Source of the DNA: Citrobacter freundii
GTDB lineage: Bacteria > Bacteroidota > Bacteroidia > Chitinophagales > Chitinophagaceae
Reading direction: 5' to 3'
DNA: 64,000 nt
Assembly: GCA_003243445.1 (NCBI GenBank)
Contig: QFQQ01000031.1
Location: forward strand, 1 to 64,000
The notes under the pieces are model-generated. The model worked only from the letters and a program-made list of their open reading frames with translations. It did no database searches and had not been told where the DNA came from. Of the stretch, positions 7,856-16,173 are shown in pieces (the stretch's first letter is position 1; the number at the start of each line of letters is the position of its first letter). The translations under genes were made by a program, and so were the position numbers.

Positions 7856-9009
7856 AAATAGGTTTCGACGCCAAACGAGCATACCACAACAACACCGGTC
7901 TCGGCTACTACAGTCGTACCCTGGTGGGGCTGCTGACGGATTATTTTCCCGGCAATGAATATTATTTATTCAATCCCAAACCCACAACAAAATATTCATT
8001 CACACAACCACAGGTGCATGAAATATTGCCTTCGGGTTTCCCTGCAACCCTGTTCCGTTCTGCATGGCGCAGCAAGTGGGTCACAAAAGATATAAAGAAA
8101 CTGGGCATCGATCTGTATCATGGACTGAGTCATGAAATACCGGTAGGGATCAATGAATCGGGCGCAAGATCGGTCGTAACCATTCATGACCTGATCCACG
8201 AACGTTATCCCGAACAATACAGTGCGATAGACGTGAAGATCTATACCGCTAAATACAAATACGCCTGCAAACATGCAGACAGGATCATAGCCATCAGCGA
8301 GCAAACGAAGAATGATATCGTTGAGTTCTACAAAACAGATCCGGGTAAGATAGATGTGTGTTACCAGAGCTGTTCGCCGTTGTTCGGTCAAACAGTTTCG
8401 GTGGCCGATAAGAAGAGTATCGCCTGGAAATACCGTTTACCGGAACAGTTTTTTCTTTCTGTTGGTACGATCAACGATCGGAAAAATATGCTGAATGTTT
8501 GCAAGGCAATGTTCTTGCTGCGCAATGAGATCAATATCCCGCTGGTGGTGATCGGAAAAGGAAGTGGTGATTACTATAAGAAAGTAAAAGATTTTATCCT
8601 GCAGAATGATCTTGAAAAGAAGATCATCTTTCTTTCTGAAATGGAGGAAGCAAAAACGGATAGAACATTTTTGCGTACGGAAGATCTTCCCGGTATTTAC
8701 CAGTTGGCCACGGCAATGTTATATCCATCCTTTTTCGAAGGTTTCGGCGCGCCGATCATGGAAGCATTGTGGAGCCGTTTACCCGTCATTACATCCAATG
8801 TATCATGTATGCCCGAAGTGGGTGGTGATGCGGCCTGGTATGTCAATCCCAACAGTGCCGAAGAGATCGCCGAAGGCATGAAACAGATCTACCGCGATCC
8901 CGCACTCGCGCAATCCATGCGCGAGAAAGGATGGAAATACGCGCAAAATTTTACACCTGAGAAGTATGTGAAGGGGGTGATGGAGGTGTATCGGCGGGCG
9001 ATCGAATAG
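7852..9009 (+). CDS. Glycosyltransferase, GT4 family (GT-B fold)
   Basis: Retaining glycosyltransferase of 385 aa, probably using a nucleotide sugar in envelope polysaccharide or lipid glycosylation. The N-terminal Rossmann half has GLGYYSR near residue 17 and HDLIHERYPE. The C-terminal half has FFEGFGAPIMEAL, whose two glutamates (about 296 and 304) form the EX7E motif. No membrane segment or signal peptide is seen, so it is probably a cytosolic or peripheral membrane enzyme. The acceptor cannot be told from sequence. The start codon is the end of a word-repeat arm; no Shine-Dalgarno sequence is visible. Confidence 0.88.
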   Translation: MKIGFDAKRAYHNNTGLGYYSRTLVGLLTDYFPGNEYYLFNPKPTTKYSFTQPQVHEILPSGFPATLFRSAWRSKWVTKDIKKLGIDLYHGLSHEIPVGINESGARSVVTIHDLIHERYPEQYSAIDVKIYTAKYKYACKHADRIIAISEQTKNDIVEFYKTDPGKIDVCYQSCSPLFGQTVSVADKKSIAWKYRLPEQFFLSVGTINDRKNMLNVCKAMFLLRNEINIPLVVIGKGSGDYYKKVKDFILQNDLEKKIIFLSEMEEAKTDRTFLRTEDLPGIYQLATAMLYPSFFEGFGAPIMEALWSRLPVITSNVSCMPEVGGDAAWYVNPNSAEEIAEGMKQIYRDPALAQSMREKGWKYAQNFTPEKYVKGVMEVYRRAIE

Positions 9010-9010
9010 A

Positions 9011-9120
9011 AAAGTTCCAAAGGTTATCGCATTATACCGGGCGTGGCTCAAACCTCTGGAACCTTTGGAACTCCTGAAACCTCTGGAACTGCTGTAACTC
9101 CTGTAACCTCTCAAACTTTT
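9011..9120. repeat. GGAACC-family inverted word element (asymmetric arms)
   Basis: A short left arm (AAAAGTTCCAAAGGTT, 9013-9028) and a long right arm 9049-9120 (CCTCTGGAACC, TTTGGAACTCC, CTGTAACTCC words) lie between the glycosyltransferase stop and the Sua5-like gene. Confidence 0.7.
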
Positions 9121-9127
9121 ACACCTC

Positions 9128-9691
9128 ATGAACTTTCAACCCGACATAGAACCCGCTCTCAAAACCCTCGAAGCCGGCGGACTCATCCTTTATCCCACAG
9201 ATACGATATGGGGAATAGGTTGTGATGCAACAAACCCTGATGCCGTTCGCAAAGTGTATGAGCTGAAGCAACGCGCTGATGAGAAAGCATTGATCGTACT
9301 GGTGGCGGAAGAGCGGGACGTGCTGCAATATGTTGCTGGTGCTGATCTGGCGGTGTTTGATCATTTGCAGCAAGCGGACAGACCAACAACAGTGATTTAT
9401 GAAGGTGCGATCGGTCTTGCAGACAATCTGATTGGCCGGGACGGCAGCATTGCGATCCGGATTTGCCGGGAACCATTCTGCCGTCACCTGCTGAAACGTT
9501 TCAGAAAGCCGATCGTATCAACATCCGCCAATATTTCAGGTCAGCCTTCCGCGCCGTTTTTTGAACAGGTTTCACCTGCCATTAAAAACGGTGTCGATTA
9601 TATCGTTAAATACCGCCAGGATGATCAAACACCGGCAACGCCGTCTTCGATCATAAAATGGAAGGATGGGGAAGTGATCGTAATCCGGTAA
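9128..9691 (+). CDS. L-threonylcarbamoyladenylate synthase (Sua5/YrdC/YciO family)
   Basis: Makes threonylcarbamoyl-AMP from threonine, bicarbonate and ATP for the t6A37 modification of ANN-decoding tRNAs; cytoplasmic. The protein of 187 aa is a lone YrdC domain without the C-terminal Sua5 domain. Seen are YPTDTIWGIGCDA (22-34), the KQRADEKA substrate-binding segment and STSANISG. YciO paralogues share the fold, so the precise activity is slightly uncertain. The tRNA genes cca and miaA follow nearby on the same strand. Confidence 0.85.
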   Translation: MNFQPDIEPALKTLEAGGLILYPTDTIWGIGCDATNPDAVRKVYELKQRADEKALIVLVAEERDVLQYVAGADLAVFDHLQQADRPTTVIYEGAIGLADNLIGRDGSIAIRICREPFCRHLLKRFRKPIVSTSANISGQPSAPFFEQVSPAIKNGVDYIVKYRQDDQTPATPSSIIKWKDGEVIVIR

Positions 9692-9813
9692 TTGGATGTT
9701 GGATGATCGATGTTCGATGATCGATCTCCGATGATCGATGTCCGGGCCGTGGCCACAAATAAGTACTTGCCTGCGTTCTACGATCCGACCATCGACCATC
9801 CAACATCCAACAC
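9692..9813. repeat. GATCGATG-family inverted word element
   Basis: The left arm begins at the Sua5-like stop codon: GGATGTTGGATGATCGATG, GTTCGATGATCGATC and related words. The right arm is GACCATCGACCATCC plus AACATCCAACA. The core of about 45 nt contains GGGCCGTGGCC. Other members are at 28.1, 35.0, 53.2 and 54.1 kb. Confidence 0.7.
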
Positions 9814-9842
9814 CGATCTCTCTCCATTAACTTCAGGAATAA

Positions 9843-9850
9843 TATCTTTG
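9843..9850 (+). promoter_or_regulatory. -7 box TATCTTTG for cca
   Basis: Matches the Bacteroidota -7 consensus TAnnTTTG. It ends 7 nt before the ATG of cca, so the transcript would be leaderless or nearly so. No -33 TTTG is seen at the usual distance. Confidence 0.5.
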
Positions 9851-9857
9851 CCCTCCC

Positions 9858-11297
9858 ATGCAGATCAATTTCACGGATAAAGAAATATCATTACTTAAAA
9901 AAGTGGCTTCGGCAGCTGACCGGCTGAAAGTTCCCGCGTATCTGGTAGGTGGTTTTGTGCGTGACAAGATACTGGGAAGGCCGACAAAAGATGCGGACAT
10001 TGTATGCGTGGGGGATGGGATCCTGCTGGCAGGAGCGGTGGCGCAGCATTTTGACCCTATGCCTGCGGTGAATTTCTTCAAGACCTATGGCACTGCGCAT
10101 ATCAGGGTGAATATGGGTGATAATGAAAGGGAAGATCTGTTTGATGTGGAATTTGTAGGTGCAAGAAAAGAAAGCTACCGCCAGGAATCACGCAATCCCG
10201 AAGTAGTGCCGGGCACACTGGAGGATGATCAGAACCGCCGCGACTTTACGATCAATGCGCTTGCAGTGAGTTTGAACAGGGATGATTTCGGAACGCTGGT
10301 CGATCCCTTCGGTGGAGTGAAACACCTTGAGGAAAAACTGATCAAAACTCCGCTGGCTCCGGATCAGACTTTCAGCGATGATCCGCTGCGGATGATGCGC
10401 GCCATCCGGTTTGCTTCGCAATTACAATTTGTGATCGAAGAAAAAACACTTGAATCCATTGCGCGTAATGCAAAACGGATCAGCATTATCACCCAGGAAC
10501 GGATCACCGATGAATTGAATAAGATCATTCTTTCCCCAAAACCTTCCCTGGGATTTGATCTGTTATACAAAACCGGTTTGTTGCAGATCATCTTTCCGCC
10601 AATGGTTGATCTGGCAGGTGCGGAATATAAGGACGGCCACGGGCATAAAGACAATTTTTATCACACACTACAGGTGCTGGATAATATTTCCGTCAATACA
10701 AAAGATCTCTGGATCCGCTGGGCAGCGATCCTGCATGATATAGCAAAGCCCGCTACCAAGCGCTTTGAGGTCGGCCATGGCTGGACCTTTCACGGTCATG
10801 AAGCAGTGGGAGGAAGAATGGTGCCAAAGATCTTCGCAAGACTCAAACTGCCACAGCACGAGAAGATGCGTTTGGTCCGGAAATTGGTGGAACTTCACCT
10901 GCGCCCCATCAGTCTGACTAAAGAAAATATTACCGATTCCGCTATCAGGCGCTTATTGTTCGACGCCGGCGAAGACTTTGATGCATTGATGATGCTTTGC
11001 GAAGCAGACATCACTTCAAAGAATAAGCAGAAGGTTAAGCGCTATCTCGAGAATTTTCAGCTAGTGCGTCAGCGCTGTAAAGAAGTGGAAGAAAAAGATC
11101 ATATCCGCAACTGGCAGCCACCGCTCAGCGGCAATATGATCATGGACCTGTTCGGGCTGAGCCCATCAAAACCGGTAGGAATACTGAAAGATGCACTGAA
11201 AGACGCCATTCTCGACGGCATTATTCCAAATACTTATGAGGCAGCACTTGAGTTTGTGACCGGTAAAGCGAGGGAACTGGGGATAGAAGCCAGATAA
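9858..11297 (+). CDS. cca: CCA-adding tRNA nucleotidyltransferase with HD domain
   Basis: Adds or repairs the 3' CCA of tRNAs from CTP and ATP; cytoplasmic class II enzyme. The head domain has YLVGGFVRD (28-36) and the metal-binding DAD pair (Asp45, Asp47), followed by RRDFTINALA. The RNA-binding neck follows, then an HD phosphohydrolase domain (AAILHDIAKPA with HGHE downstream) in the C-terminal half. The 479-aa length fits HD-containing class II enzymes. A poly(A) polymerase role cannot be excluded from sequence alone. Confidence 0.9.
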   Translation: MQINFTDKEISLLKKVASAADRLKVPAYLVGGFVRDKILGRPTKDADIVCVGDGILLAGAVAQHFDPMPAVNFFKTYGTAHIRVNMGDNEREDLFDVEFVGARKESYRQESRNPEVVPGTLEDDQNRRDFTINALAVSLNRDDFGTLVDPFGGVKHLEEKLIKTPLAPDQTFSDDPLRMMRAIRFASQLQFVIEEKTLESIARNAKRISIITQERITDELNKIILSPKPSLGFDLLYKTGLLQIIFPPMVDLAGAEYKDGHGHKDNFYHTLQVLDNISVNTKDLWIRWAAILHDIAKPATKRFEVGHGWTFHGHEAVGGRMVPKIFARLKLPQHEKMRLVRKLVELHLRPISLTKENITDSAIRRLLFDAGEDFDALMMLCEADITSKNKQKVKRYLENFQLVRQRCKEVEEKDHIRNWQPPLSGNMIMDLFGLSPSKPVGILKDALKDAILDGIIPNTYEAALEFVTGKARELGIEAR

Positions 11298-11410
11298 GTA
11301 AAAAATCAAAAGTAAAAATTAAAAAGGCTCCGCGAAGCGGGCCATTGGTGCCTGATGTGGGTGTTTTTTGCTTTTTACTTTTTAATTTTGCCTTTTTACT
11401 TTTGACTTTC
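11298..11410. repeat. AAAAGTAAAA-family inverted word element
   Basis: The left arm (AAGTAAAAAATCAAAAGTAA) begins at the cca stop. The right arm (CTTTTTACTTTTTAATTTTG, TTTTTACTTTTGACTTT) ends 18 nt before the -7 box of the next gene. The core contains the small hairpin CCGCGAAGCGG. Confidence 0.7.
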
Positions 11411-11428
11411 TCTCTGGCTAATAAAATG

Positions 11429-11436
11429 TAAATTTG
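11429..11436 (+). promoter_or_regulatory. -7 box TAAATTTG
   Basis: Perfect match to TAnnTTTG, ending 4 nt before the ATG at 11441. A TTTG at 11401-11404 is 24 nt upstream, slightly beyond the usual -33 spacing. A leaderless or near-leaderless transcript is implied. Confidence 0.5.
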
Positions 11437-11440
11437 ACGT

Positions 11441-11998
11441 ATGGCTATTCTTAAATTCAGGATCTATTTTGAAGAGGACGAAAGTGTCTATCGTGACATT
11501 GCGATCAGGCATACCCAGACCTTCCGTGAGTTGCATGAAACGATCTTAAAAGCATACGAGTTCGACAGCAAACATAAAGCGACATTTTTCCGCAGTAATG
11601 ATCACTGGCAACGTGGCCGGGAGATCAGCCTGGAGAAATATGACAAGGAATATAAAGCTCCACCATTGCTGATGGCCGAGACGGTGATCGGCTCTGAGAT
11701 CCGCGATCCCAACCAGAAGTTTATTTATCTCTATGATTTTAATAAGAACTGGACTTTCCTTGTAGAGCTCATCAATGTATCAAAAGAAGAAAATCCCAAG
11801 ATCAGCTATCCATCCACCGTTCGCGTGGAAGGCATCGCGCCAAGCCAGTATGGCACCAAAGGTCTGCTCGGTGAAAAATTCGCCGATGTGGAAGAGAAAT
11901 ATGATCTCAGCGCCGTAGGAGATGGCTTTGGTGAAAAAGATGAAGACGGTGAGGATCTGGGAGTGGGTGAGGAAACGCAGGGAGAGGATGAGGAGTGA
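11441..11998 (+). CDS. pRiA4b ORF-3-like (IS1096 passenger TnpR-like) family protein
   Basis: A protein of 185 aa of unknown function. Residues 1-140 resemble the pRiA4b ORF-3 family fold: the N-terminal segment LKFRIYFEEDESVYRDIAI, then TFRELHETILKAYEFD and FIYLYDFNKNWTFLVEL. The family is often annotated as an IS1096 passenger, but no transposase or terminal repeats are present here. The C-terminus (about 150-185) is strongly acidic (EKDEDGEDLG...EDEE). In Bacteroidota it is a chromosomal gene of unknown role. Its TGA stop overlaps the first base pairs of a word-repeat arm. Confidence 0.7.
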   Translation: MAILKFRIYFEEDESVYRDIAIRHTQTFRELHETILKAYEFDSKHKATFFRSNDHWQRGREISLEKYDKEYKAPPLLMAETVIGSEIRDPNQKFIYLYDFNKNWTFLVELINVSKEENPKISYPSTVRVEGIAPSQYGTKGLLGEKFADVEEKYDLSAVGDGFGEKDEDGEDLGVGEETQGEDEE

Positions 11999-12358
11999 TT
12001 ACGCGGATTTATTACGCGGATTTCGCGAATTAGCTCACTTGGGTGGTGTATGCATTTTTGAATGAGCTGACGCTTTAATATTCGACATTTACTTTTTTAG
12101 TTCATCGATTCGCGAAATTCATTACTCGGATTTCGCGAATTAGATCAGTTGGTTGGTGTATGCACTTTTGAATGAGCTGACGCTTTAATATTCGACATTT
12201 ACTTTTTAGTTCATCAATTCGCGAAATTCATTACGCGGATTTCGCGCATTAGCTGATCTGGTTGGTGTATGCAATTTTTAATGCACTGACGCTTTAATAT
12301 TCGACATTTACTTTTTTAGTTCACCAATTCGCGAAATTCGTGTCATCTAATCCGCGTA
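11997..12358. repeat. GCGTAATTCGC-family element, core unit present three times in tandem
   Basis: Three head-to-tail copies of a unit of about 110 bp at 12011-12120, 12121-12229 and 12230-12339. Each runs from ATTACGCGGATTTCGCG to TTCGCGAAATTC, with the nearly invariant interior GCTTTAATATTCGACATTTA. Outer words (GATTACGCGGATT at 11997 and AATCCGCGTAATC at 12346-12358) form an inverted pair around the whole. It spans from the stop codon of the pRiA4b-like gene into the first codons of miaA. Confidence 0.85.
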
Positions 12359-13257
12359 ATCGCTCAGTTATTATCGTAGCCGGCCCTACCGCTGTAGGAA
12401 AAACAGCCGCGGCAATCGATCTCGCACTTTTATACAACACTTCCATTATCTCAGCAGACAGCAGGCAATGCTACAGGGAAATGTCCATCGGCGTTGCACG
12501 TCCTTCCGAAGAAGAACTGAAGCAGGTCCCGCACTATTTCATCGCATCACATAGTGTGACAGATGAAGTGACTGCTGCCGGGTTTGAAGAATATGCCCTG
12601 CAAAAGACGAAGCAGTTGTTCGATAAAAACGAAGTGGTCGTGGTCGCAGGAGGAACAGGACTTTATATCAAAGCCTTTTGTGAGGGGCTTGATGATATTC
12701 CAGCTGCTCCCGCAGCAATCCGTGAACAGATCATTGCACAATATGAAGCCAGTGGCATCGAATGGCTGAAGGAGCAACTCCGCGAAAAAGATCCTGCATT
12801 TGCAGAAAAAGGCGAAATGAAAAATCCGCACCGTATGATGCGGGCACTGGAAGTGATGGAGGCAACCGGGCAATCTGTACTTTCCTTCAGGACCGGTAAG
12901 ACCGCACAGCGGGATTTCAACATCATCAGGATCGGACTGGAGTTGCCGCGCGAAGAACTGTATCAACGCATCAATGCCCGAGTGGATGATATGATGAATA
13001 TGGGCTTGCTTGATGAAGTCAAAAGCCTGGTTCCATTTCGCCAATTCAATGCCTTGCAGACTGTTGGGTATGCAGAATTATTTGGTTATCTCGATCAGCA
13101 CATAACGCTGGAAAGAGCAGTGGAACTCATCAAACAAAATACCCGCCGATATGCCAAACGGCAGATGACCTGGTTTAAAAAAGATCCAGAATTTACCTGG
13201 TTTCATCCTCAACAATTGGAAGAGATCCGCGGTTATATCGCGGACCGGCTAAGGTGA
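12340..13257 (+). CDS. miaA: tRNA dimethylallyltransferase
   Basis: Transfers dimethylallyl to A37 of tRNAs reading UNN codons; cytoplasmic. The P-loop GPTAVGKT is at 15-22, followed by ISADSRQCYREM with the substrate-recognition Asp-Ser-Arg-Gln, and VVAGGTGLYIKAF. The 305-aa length is normal. The only usable start is the GTG at 12340, which lies inside the right arm of the upstream word element; residues 3-8 (SNPRNR) are encoded by the word ATCTAATCCGCGTAATCGC. The N-terminus before VIIVAGPTAVGKT is therefore element-derived. Confidence 0.92.
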   Translation: MSSNPRNRSVIIVAGPTAVGKTAAAIDLALLYNTSIISADSRQCYREMSIGVARPSEEELKQVPHYFIASHSVTDEVTAAGFEEYALQKTKQLFDKNEVVVVAGGTGLYIKAFCEGLDDIPAAPAAIREQIIAQYEASGIEWLKEQLREKDPAFAEKGEMKNPHRMMRALEVMEATGQSVLSFRTGKTAQRDFNIIRIGLELPREELYQRINARVDDMMNMGLLDEVKSLVPFRQFNALQTVGYAELFGYLDQHITLERAVELIKQNTRRYAKRQMTWFKKDPEFTWFHPQQLEEIRGYIADRLR

Positions 13258-13407
13258 TCGCATCGATACATGTGGCACTGATATTCCAATAGGATTTTAA
13301 TCACCCTCAAGACAACGATTCCCGCCCGGAAATCATCTAAAGGCCATAAAAGTAACGCCTGGAAAAGCGGCTGATTATTCGTCTAAACCATCATCCAAAT
13401 TGTCGAC

Positions 13408-15954
13408 ATGAAGTATTGTCTCTCCTTCATTTTCTCTTTTGTCATTATTAATTCTTATGCCCAGATAGAACGTGAGCAGCAACCTACGACCGATGCAGCT
13501 GAGTTAAAGATCAATTCCAACAGGATCTACGGAAAACTGATCGATAAGCATACAGGCAAACCCATAGAAGCAGCATCTGTACAGTTATTCGCAAACGAAA
13601 CCTCGAATAAAGACAGCCTGATCACGGGAATGCTTACGCGTGCTAATGGCGATTTCAGTTTTGATCATCTTCCTTCACTCAAAAGCTTTCGCATCACTAT
13701 TTCAGCTATCGGTTATGCCATGCTGGAACAGGTCATCACTCCTGATTATGCAAAAGGTGCCGGTCAGAAATTCAGGACAGACCTGGGCAATCTTGATCTT
13801 GAGGCCGAGGTAAAACAGCTCGGCAACGTGGTGGTCACCGCAACGAAACCCGCGCTGGAAATGGGTATCGACAGGAAAGTATTCAATGCCTCCAAAAGTA
13901 TGGTATCAACCGGCGGCACGGCAGTTGACCTGATGAAGAACATTCCTTCTGTTTCTGTTGATGTGGATGGCAACGTGACATTGCGTAATTCATCCCCACA
14001 GATCTTTGTGGATGGACGGCCAACGATCTTAACCCTCGATCAGATCCCTGCGGATAATATCGAAAGGGTAGAACTCATTACCAATCCTTCTGCAAAATTT
14101 GATGCGGCAAGCTCCGGTGGCATTATCAATATCGTTTTAAAAAAGAATAAACGTGTAGGCTTGAATGGACTGGTGACCGCGGGTATCGGTTTCCCGAAAA
14201 TAGCAAACGGCAACCTGAACCTGAATGTAAGACAGGGTAAGTTCAACATGTTTCTCAGCGGCGGCTATAATCAATCCGGCGGCAAAGCCAGGGGAGAAGC
14301 ACAACGGGAGAATAAGGCGAATGGCCTGGTAAAAGATTATTTTACCCAAGTAACGGAGAATGACAGATCGCGCAGGTTCGGCTCACTCAGGTTCGGCCTG
14401 GATTATTTCATGGATAACCGCAATACCATCAGCGTTACGCAACAGATCGGCAGAGGACGCTTTTCCTATGAAGAAAACCAGGACCAGGATTACCTGGATG
14501 CCAACAGGGCGCCGCTCTATTTTGGAGACCGCATGGCAGATGGAAGAAGTAATTTCAAAAGAAACGGAACAAACCTGAATTATAAACACAGTTTTCCCGA
14601 GACAGGCCGCGAACTTACCGTGGATGTCAACTACAACTATGGCTCCAGCAACGAACGTTCCGACATCCTGAATGCGTTTACAAGACCTGATGGCAGCACC
14701 TACCAGCCTTCATCACTGGTAAATAATCATGGAAACAGCAATAGCGACCAGGTTATTTTTCAGGCTGATTACGCGGATCCGGTAGGAGAGAATGGAAAGA
14801 TCGAACTTGGAGTCCGTAGTTATCATAACCTGTTCAATAGCCGCTATGACGCTTATGCAAATAACAACGGTCAATCACAAAAACTGCCGTTAAGCAATAA
14901 TTATGAGTACCGGGAAATGGTAAATGCATTGTATGGTACTTATTCAAATAAAATCGGCAAGTTCTCTTATCAGGCGGGGTTAAGAGCAGAGTATTCAAGG
15001 TTCAAAGGATTGCTGGTGGACAGTGCGTTCAAGTTTGGCTACGAATATCCAAAAGCAATCAAAAATATATGGGATGCGCTTTTCCCAAGTTTGTTTATCA
15101 CGCGTCAGCTTGGAGAAGATGATCAGCTGCAGTTCAATTATTCGAGAAGGATCCGCCGGCCAAATTTCTGGCAGCTGAATCCATTTATTGATATTAATGA
15201 TCCGGCAAATCTTCGCCAGGGGAATCCTGCATTGAGGCCCGAATTTGTCAATTCATTTGAGTTGAATTACAGCCATAACTACACATCAGGGAACTGGCTT
15301 GGTGTTATTTACTTCAGAAATAACCCGGATGATATTACTGAGTTCAGTGACACGATCACAACACAGCAATATGAACAATTGAAAAATGCAGGCGTTGCAG
15401 CAAATGCGATCCTGAATACATATGTGAATGCAAGCACAACCAACCGCTATGGTGCTGAATTCACTGTTCAGCAAAAGTTTGGTAAAAACTTTGACATCAC
15501 ACCAACGGTCAACATGCAATACCGGACAGTGAATGCGCGGATACAGGGACAGGATCTGAGTAATGAAGGTTTTAATTGGGATGCAAAGCTCAGTATGAAT
15601 TATAAGATCGAAACGGCAAAGTTTTCTTTGCTGAATGGCCTTGGCTTTCAGCTGCTGGGTGAATATGAATCCGCCGAGGTGATCCCGCAGGGCAAACGGC
15701 GCCCGCAATACAGTGTTGACTATGCCATGCGTAAAGATTTCCTGAAGAATAACAAGGCGACAATCACTTTCAGCATCAATGACGTGTTCAACACCAATCG
15801 CTGGGGAACGGTCTATGATACTGAAAACTTCTACCAGGAATCTTATCGCCGCTGGAGTGTACGCAGTTTCCGGCTGACACTCAGCTACAAGTTTGGAAAA
15901 TCCGATTTCTCATTCACTAATAAAAAACGTGAAGGGAATGACCGGGATGATTAA
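13408..15954 (+). CDS. TonB-dependent receptor-like outer-membrane beta-barrel protein
   Basis: Outer-membrane protein of 848 aa. Residues 1-19 are a signal peptide (MKYCLSFIFSFVIINSYAQ). About 35-115 is a carboxypeptidase-regulatory-like beta-sandwich (IYGKLIDKHTGKPIEAASVQ), followed by a plug domain about 140-245 (GGTAVDLMKNIPSVSVDVDG, GIINIVLKK). The rest is a long barrel of the outer membrane protein beta-barrel type, ending shortly before a charged tail. No TonB box is obvious and no SusD gene is adjacent, so it is not a standard SusCD pair. The substrate is unknown. Confidence 0.85.
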   Translation: MKYCLSFIFSFVIINSYAQIEREQQPTTDAAELKINSNRIYGKLIDKHTGKPIEAASVQLFANETSNKDSLITGMLTRANGDFSFDHLPSLKSFRITISAIGYAMLEQVITPDYAKGAGQKFRTDLGNLDLEAEVKQLGNVVVTATKPALEMGIDRKVFNASKSMVSTGGTAVDLMKNIPSVSVDVDGNVTLRNSSPQIFVDGRPTILTLDQIPADNIERVELITNPSAKFDAASSGGIINIVLKKNKRVGLNGLVTAGIGFPKIANGNLNLNVRQGKFNMFLSGGYNQSGGKARGEAQRENKANGLVKDYFTQVTENDRSRRFGSLRFGLDYFMDNRNTISVTQQIGRGRFSYEENQDQDYLDANRAPLYFGDRMADGRSNFKRNGTNLNYKHSFPETGRELTVDVNYNYGSSNERSDILNAFTRPDGSTYQPSSLVNNHGNSNSDQVIFQADYADPVGENGKIELGVRSYHNLFNSRYDAYANNNGQSQKLPLSNNYEYREMVNALYGTYSNKIGKFSYQAGLRAEYSRFKGLLVDSAFKFGYEYPKAIKNIWDALFPSLFITRQLGEDDQLQFNYSRRIRRPNFWQLNPFIDINDPANLRQGNPALRPEFVNSFELNYSHNYTSGNWLGVIYFRNNPDDITEFSDTITTQQYEQLKNAGVAANAILNTYVNASTTNRYGAEFTVQQKFGKNFDITPTVNMQYRTVNARIQGQDLSNEGFNWDAKLSMNYKIETAKFSLLNGLGFQLLGEYESAEVIPQGKRRPQYSVDYAMRKDFLKNNKATITFSINDVFNTNRWGTVYDTENFYQESYRRWSVRSFRLTLSYKFGKSDFSFTNKKREGNDRDD

Positions 15955-15999
15955 TTCATTTCCTTTTGTAACAACAGGTCGGATATCAGTCCACCGTAT

Positions 16000-16064
16000 T
16001 TCTTCCCGTCCTTCCCGCCTTACCGGTTTATTTTTTACCGATAAGGCGGGAGGGACGGGAAGAA
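16000..16064. repeat. CTTCCCGTCC-family compact inverted repeat
   Basis: A 28-bp arm (16000-16027) and its inverted copy (16037-16064) with two mismatches and a 9-nt AT-rich loop. The words CTTCCCGTCC and TTCCCGCC recall the degenerate word style of the other elements. It lies between convergent genes and is separate from the terminator downstream. Confidence 0.75.
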
Positions 16065-16116
16065 GGCCTTTGTTCCGAAAAGTATTATTGTATTGTATTG
16101 TGCTTATTATGTAAAT

Positions 16117-16152
16117 AAAAAAGAGTAAGGATTGATGTCCTTACTCTTTTTT
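16117..16152. terminator. Bidirectional Rho-independent terminator
   Basis: AAAAAAGAGTAAGGA (16117-16131) and TCCTTACTCTTTTTT (16138-16152) form a perfect 15-bp stem with a 6-nt loop, with A and T runs on either side. It lies between the convergent TonB-type receptor and FadL-like genes and can serve both. Confidence 0.85.
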
Positions 16153-16173
16153 AATATCCGGTATTTTTATCTG

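Noticed and set aside
11441..11998. Insertion sequence, because the family is sometimes called IS1096 passenger
   Set aside because: No transposase, terminal inverted repeats or target duplication; neighbours are housekeeping genes.
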